Position numbers and translations under genes: made by a program
Shown: one piece after another, positions 61,101-64,000 of the stretch
Layout of the letters: each line of letters opens with the position of its first letter
Position numbering within the stretch: the stretch's first letter is position 1
The notes under the pieces: model-generated
Databases searched by the model: none
What the model was told of the DNA's origin: nothing
Seen by the model: only the letters and a program-made list of their open reading frames with translations
NCBI RefSeq assembly: GCF_900110245.1
Contig: NZ_FOCZ01000003.1
Span: 620,001 to 684,000, forward strand
DNA length: 64,000 nucleotides
DNA from: Niastella yeongjuensis
GTDB lineage: Bacteria > Bacteroidota > Bacteroidia > Chitinophagales > Chitinophagaceae
Direction of reading: 5' to 3'

Positions 61101-62517
61101 TTTCATCAACCAATTGCTGGACCTTCGAAAAGTGCAAAGTGAAAAAGCCACCCTGCGCATTTCAAGGCTCGACCTGGTGGCCTTTGTAAAAAAAATTACT
61201 GAGCTCTTTGCCGAAGCTGCCAGAAGCAAACGGATAAACCTGGAAGTGGTAGCTGAGCAGAAGGAATGCATTGCCTGGGTGGATGCGGAAAAGCTGGATG
61301 TGGTGGTCTATAACCTGTTGGCCAATGCCCTTAAGTTCACGCCCGACGGAAAATCGATCCGGGTGCTGATCAGCTTCAATGAGCCGGCACAGGTTTTTTT
61401 TATTGCGGTGCACGACCAGGGATCTGGTGTACCAAAGGAAAAACTGGAACAGATCTTTGACCTGTTTCAGGAAGGGGAGCATACGAATGGCCGGGAACTG
61501 AAAGGAACGGGGATTGGCCTGGCGCTTTCCCGTGAATTTGTACAATTGCACGGCGGCCGCATTTGGGCGGAAAACAATGCCGAAGGCGGGCTTTCGGTAA
61601 TAGTAAAACTGAACGCCGGTTCGGCACATTATGCGCAGAAAGAAGTGTCTTTTGTAGAGCAGCCGCAAACAACTGCTTTTGTTGAAACGCCCATAGAACC
61701 GCAGGTGCTGGCTCAAATAGCCGGCAACGGTTCCAGCCAAAACCAGGAAGGCCCGCTGGTACTGCTGGTAGAAGACAATGACGAGCTCCGCTCTTTTATA
61801 AAAGCACAACTGAGTGAATATTACCGCGTGGAAACAGCCGGTAATGGGGAAGAAGGCCTGCAAAAAGCCATCAGCCTGATCCCTGATCTGATCGTTAGCG
61901 ATATCATGATGCCGAAAATGGATGGCCTGCAAATGCTCGACAAGGTAAAAAATGACGTGACCACCAGTCATATTCCGGTAGTGTTGTTATCGGCCAAATA
62001 CTCCATCGAAAGCCAGATCGAGGGGCTCCACTACGGCGCCGATCATTATATCACCAAGCCTTTCAACAATGAGTTTTTGATCGCCAGCATCGATAACCTG
62101 CTGCAACAGCGAAAGAAATTGTTCGAAGGACTGGTAGAGAAAAAGAAGACCATCGAACTAAGTCCCGAGCCCATCGTGATCACTTCCAAAGACGAATCTT
62201 TTCTCAAGGACGTTATCAAAGTGGTAGAAAGCAAAATGGAGGACCCCGATTTTAATATCGATACAGTGGCCGAAACCATGGCTTTCAGTCGTACCAACTT
62301 TTATAAGAAATTCAAAAGTCTAACCACGTTAACCCCCATGGAGTTTGTCCGCGACATGCGTTTGCAACGGGCAAAACAATACCTCGATGCCGGTGGCCAC
62401 AATATTTCCGAAGTAGCCTACCTGACCGGCTTCAGCAATCCCAAATATTTCAGCACGTTGTTTAAGGAGAAGTATCATGTGTCGCCTACGGATTATGTAA
62501 AGAGTAAGAATGGATAG
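58192..62517 (+). CDS. Hybrid two-component system regulator (HTCS) of the pectin locus
   Basis: 1,441 residues, apparently from a TTG start (58192); another TTG at 58231 is possible, as no ATG exists in frame before residue 52. A signal-like segment (about 13-29) leads to a periplasmic two-component-regulator propeller (about 35-760, with WFGTWDGINRFDG, WLGTKGDGLYKA, WIGSLDNGLALIE), a Y_Y_Y domain (about 780-870) and a TM helix (about 877-897). These are followed by HisKA with His928 (SHELRTPL), HATPase (GTGIGLALSREF), receiver with Asp1237 (VSDIMMPKMDG), and an AraC DNA-binding domain (about 1340-1441). It senses a pectic oligosaccharide and is expected to activate this locus. Confidence 0.95.
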   Translation: MGDIYCKIAVKRHLYGLCFCFLFAIGVQAQPKYKIEHYATEQGLSHRKVNCMMKDQEGFMWFGTWDGINRFDGRAFVSFKSSPEEKYQLGNSRIARVVEDQNNHLWVQAYDYQIYRFDKKTAQFLPLATLLQSDHRIEFNNILLAADGWVWLQTKNDGIYRVSQTDLSKESIVQYPKSQESPISYIAKYKISQPSLLAHLSQSQYAVEEDSDHVYFGLADGRLITFEKRSKAFTERKIATGRINALLRSKKSDVLYASAAAGELIMVGLGDKQVTTVNYRTKESLSALYEDKSGGVWIEPETQGAIRFDPQNRSFRLFSVYTGPILNDVNNRYFWVQEDYKGTVWVSMKGRGFGYYKPGSTSLENILTTSEGASYQLPANITGHYYDSAGILWLTTKEGGLIKIVIQDNDFEQQVLVDQESARSGNEVRVMYNDQQGRLWLGTKMSDLTVYQNNKPIKGLFENEPAGGVVGVYAILQDSRGNMWLGTKGDGLYKATPVNNEQTRYRLSHFQRHKEITDSLPFNQIYSLLEDKQGRIWIGSLDNGLALIEQNPGGTKFIHSGNAFTNYPQGAFQNIRTMCLDAAGNIWLGTTTGLLVLDANEQHSPVYQYKTYSTIPGNPESLGNNDILFIYRDRKNRMWLATSGGGFCEAVGDNPFQALRFKNYTTRNGLPNDYILSCAEDSERNLWLATENGLSKFNPETQIFRNFDSYDALPPNLSFSEASVTKGQAGQHLIFGTVTGYLSFDPGQINASRIKANIVFTNLQINNEDVGPKANKQPLSTDINYVNRLNLQYNQNIISIYYAILDPRGSGDRQGFAYRLTGFDTTWHNDWQFRKATYTNLPPGNYVFEVKSLSRDLYSNQPYKQLAITILPPPWKTWWAYLLYALLLGVVLFFIRRYALAMIGLRQKIAVEQKLAALKMHFFTNVSHELRTPLTLIVNPLEHVAKKGGLSPEMSSYIEVARKNASRMVRFINQLLDLRKVQSEKATLRISRLDLVAFVKKITELFAEAARSKRINLEVVAEQKECIAWVDAEKLDVVVYNLLANALKFTPDGKSIRVLISFNEPAQVFFIAVHDQGSGVPKEKLEQIFDLFQEGEHTNGRELKGTGIGLALSREFVQLHGGRIWAENNAEGGLSVIVKLNAGSAHYAQKEVSFVEQPQTTAFVETPIEPQVLAQIAGNGSSQNQEGPLVLLVEDNDELRSFIKAQLSEYYRVETAGNGEEGLQKAISLIPDLIVSDIMMPKMDGLQMLDKVKNDVTTSHIPVVLLSAKYSIESQIEGLHYGADHYITKPFNNEFLIASIDNLLQQRKKLFEGLVEKKKTIELSPEPIVITSKDESFLKDVIKVVESKMEDPDFNIDTVAETMAFSRTNFYKKFKSLTTLTPMEFVRDMRLQRAKQYLDAGGHNISEVAYLTGFSNPKYFSTLFKEKYHVSPTDYVKSKNG

Positions 62518-62555
62518 CTGGTTACTTACGTGTTTATCGAGAGGCGGAGAAGGGT

Positions 62556-62573
62556 AGAGGGCAGAAGGCAGAG
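62556..62573 (+). repeat. Left arm of an 18-bp inverted repeat
   Basis: Exact reverse complement of 62939-62956, enclosing 365 bp that holds the tandem array and hairpin. The word is itself made of heptamer-type GGCAGAG units, so the pair may simply reflect the heptamer family in opposite orientations. Confidence 0.6.
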
Positions 62574-62653
62574 AAAAAGAAGGCCTGTTTTCTCCCTTTC
62601 CAACCCTGCTTTTTGCCCTGTCAGAACCATCTCTGATTCACGTGATTATAAAA

Positions 62654-62708
62654 GATATCCCATAGATATTCCATAGATGTTCCAGAGATGTCCCAGAGAT
62701 ATCCCGCC
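62654..62708 (+). repeat. 11-bp tandem array, five units
   Basis: Units GATATCCCATA, GATATTCCATA, GATGTTCCAGA, GATGTCCCAGA and GATATCCCGCC, one per helical turn, on the same face of DNA. Its last unit runs into the hairpin. Confidence 0.8.
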
Positions 62709-62735
62709 TCTTTATAGAGGTGGGATATCTCTGGG
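62692..62735. repeat. Long hairpin, 19-bp arms
   Basis: Arms 62692-62710 (CCCAGAGATATCCCGCCTC) and 62717-62735, loop TTTATA; one position is G-T. The following bases are TAAAA, so on this strand it is not a clear T-tract terminator, but its strength suggests a termination or mRNA-stability element downstream of the HTCS gene. Confidence 0.7.
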
Positions 62736-62870
62736 TAAAAGGCAAAGATTCCGTGTTTGTTCTATGAATATCCCCAGTTAATACCTGCAACAAAAATAGT
62801 GTCATCAATAGTGATGGCCCGGTGAAAAGTAGGTTCAACTATAACTTGCAAAAGAATCTCAGTCTTTTAT

Positions 62871-62971
62871 CCCATTGCCCATTGCCTTTGGTTTTCCCTA
62901 CTGCCTACTGCCCACCGCCCATTGCCTTTTGTATTTCTCTCTGCCTTCTGCCCTCTGCCTTCTGCCCCGCC
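62871..62971 (+). repeat. Heptanucleotide-period repeat array
   Basis: Runs of 7-nt words such as CCCATTG, TACTGCC, CACCGCC and CATTGCC, then CTCTGCC TTCTGCC CTCTGCC TTCTGCC. The GCC core recurs every 7 nt. Related in style to the array at 55312-55384. Confidence 0.75.
62939..62956 (+). repeat. Right arm of the 18-bp inverted repeat
   Basis: CTCTGCCTTCTGCCCTCT, reverse complement of 62556-62573, lying within the heptamer array. Confidence 0.6.
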
Positions 62972-63037
62972 ACATAATTCCCCAAAGCATCATTCCATCC
63001 CATAACTACTTGCATATCAATAGGAATTTCCTTACGC

Positions 63038-63102
63038 TGTACGCATTCAAACCATTTCTGCACAAACGGGAACCCTCCTGTAGGGGCTAATATTTAGGTT
63101 TG
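63038..63102 (+). promoter_or_regulatory. Activator-type promoter of the last SusC (shared motif, copy 2)
   Basis: Half-sites TGTAC-N7-AACC at 63038 and TGCAC-N7-AACC at 63059, 21 bp apart. TAGGTTTG (63095-63102), a perfect TAnnTTTG box, is 28 bp after ACAAAC (63062-63067). Layout is identical to the copy at 55482-55546; further similarity continues about 28 bp upstream. Confidence 0.7.
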
Positions 63103-63139
63103 TGGCAATCTCTTTTGTTAGAACCAAATGTAAACTGCC

Positions 63140-64000
63140 ATGCACAAGGAAAAAACGATTGCACGTAGACTGCTCCTATTTTTTGCCTCCCTATTATTTT
63201 GGTCGGCAACTTTCGCACAAAATGGCATCCCTGTTACGGGTACCGTACAAGACAAAGCCGGCCCATTAGAAGGAGTGAATGTGTCAGTAGCCGGAGGAAC
63301 CGGCGGTACGCTGACCGACAAAGACGGTAAATTTTCCATCACTGTTCCCGGTAAAAATGCTTCCCTTTCCATTTCTTTTATTGGTTATGTTACCCGCACC
63401 GTAGCGGTGGGCAATAACACTACTTTCAATATTACCCTGCAGACGCAGGATAAGTCGATGGATGAAGTAGTGGTGATTGGTTATGGAACGGCCAGGAAGA
63501 AAGATCTTACCGGGGCAACTGCTTCTGTAAGCGGGGCCGAGATCTCGAAGATCCCGGTAACATCCGCGGCACAGGCCATCACCGGTAAAATTGCCGGGGT
63601 GAATGTAGTTACACAAAGCGGGGCCCCCGGGGCCGATATCAACATTGTGGTACGTGGCGGTACCTCCATTACCCAGGGTAATAAACCGCTTTACATTGTA
63701 GACGGCTTTCAAATGGACGATGGGTTGAAAAATGTCGATATGAACGACATTGAAACCATCGATGTAATGAAAGACGCATCTGCAACCGCCATTTATGGCG
63801 CCCGCGGTTCAAATGGGGTAATCCTGATCACTACCAAATCGGGTAAAAGCGGAAAAACCCAGGTAACCTACAACGGCTACCAGAGTTTTGAAAAGCTGGC
63901 CAAACAGCTCGATATGATGAACCCCGAGCAGTATGCCGATTACCAGTATGAATTTCAAATACTGGCTGGTAAACCCGACAAATGGGTGAAGAACTTTGGC
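63140..64000 (+). CDS. SusC-like TonB-dependent transporter, 3' end cut by window edge
   Basis: 287 codons visible from the ATG at 63140. Signal peptide (about 1-27, MHKEKTIARRLLLFFASLLF start, ending TFAQ), carboxypeptidase-regulatory-like domain (VTGTVQDKAGPLEGVNVSVAG in part), TonB-box-like VVVIGYGTA, and the plug up to ATAIYGARGSNGVILITTKSG. Downstream sequence is outside the window, so the SusD partner is not seen. Its promoter carries the shared activator motif, so it belongs to the regulon of the HTCS encoded just upstream. Confidence 0.93.
   Translation, partial: MHKEKTIARRLLLFFASLLFWSATFAQNGIPVTGTVQDKAGPLEGVNVSVAGGTGGTLTDKDGKFSITVPGKNASLSISFIGYVTRTVAVGNNTTFNITLQTQDKSMDEVVVIGYGTARKKDLTGATASVSGAEISKIPVTSAAQAITGKIAGVNVVTQSGAPGADINIVVRGGTSITQGNKPLYIVDGFQMDDGLKNVDMNDIETIDVMKDASATAIYGARGSNGVILITTKSGKSGKTQVTYNGYQSFEKLAKQLDMMNPEQYADYQYEFQILAGKPDKWVKNFG

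Larger units (their letters stand above)
62518..63139. other. Repeat-rich intergenic region before the last SusC
   Basis: 622 bp without a gene. It contains an 18-bp inverted repeat pair, an 11-bp tandem array, a 19-bp hairpin, a heptamer array and the activator promoter; these are listed separately. Confidence 0.7.

Noticed and set aside
61162-61971. 269-codon minus-strand frame opposite the HTCS
   Set aside because: It is opposite the conserved kinase and receiver domains; long antisense frames are common in such genes.
62871-62971. Heptamer array considered as a CRISPR array
   Set aside because: The units are 7 nt and contiguous with no spacers or leader; no cas genes nearby.

Overview
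This 64 kb window comes from a Bacteroidota chromosome, most likely a Chitinophagaceae member (Niastella/Chitinophaga type). The evidence is SusC/SusD pairs, a hybrid two-component regulator, a type IX secretion (T9SS) sorting domain beside a PorP/SprF protein, TAnnTTTG-like promoter boxes, weak Shine-Dalgarno sites, and secreted RHS proteins. I saw no rRNA, tRNA, CRISPR array, transposase or prophage.

Left end (1-9300, minus strand). A tightly coupled five-gene operon runs from serine palmitoyltransferase through a GNAT-fold acyltransferase and an SDR reductase to myo-inositol-1-phosphate synthase and a PgpA-type phosphatase that leaves the window. Three of the four junctions are 4-bp ATGA overlaps. 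The gene set suggests coordinated synthesis of ceramide and an inositol-phosphate headgroup. Upstream lie an AraC regulator and a serine hydrolase / LytS-type kinase / LytTR regulator operon.

Middle (9.6-36.5 kb, mostly plus). After a Tat-exported GH109-like oxidoreductase comes a compact operon: tail-collar protein, a solute-binding-fold protein without signal peptide, an 1,798-residue Ig-repeat T9SS protein and its PorP/SprF partner. A small SusC/SusD locus with a sialidase-like protein follows, then mixed metabolic genes. Among these are two decayed genes side by side (an isocitrate lyase/PEP mutase-like gene with an internal deletion, and a Crp/Fnr C-terminal remnant) and a heterodimeric ABC exporter with one degenerate ATP site.

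Polymorphic toxin region (37.0-47.3 kb). A 2,033-residue secreted RHS protein ends in an HExxH zincin-like tip and is followed 2 bp later by a small candidate immunity gene, then by a second large YD/RHS-like protein.

Right end (47.5-64 kb). This is a pectin utilisation locus: oxidoreductase, PL10 pectate lyase, SusC/SusD, GH28, PL1, a hybrid two-component regulator, and the start of another SusC. Two promoters here (before GH28 and before the last SusC) share a pair of 21-bp-spaced direct half-sites at an identical distance from a TAGGTTT(G/A) -7 box. They are a strong candidate for the binding site of the regulator encoded between them. The intergenic DNA here also carries heptanucleotide-period repeats, an 11-bp tandem array and a long hairpin.
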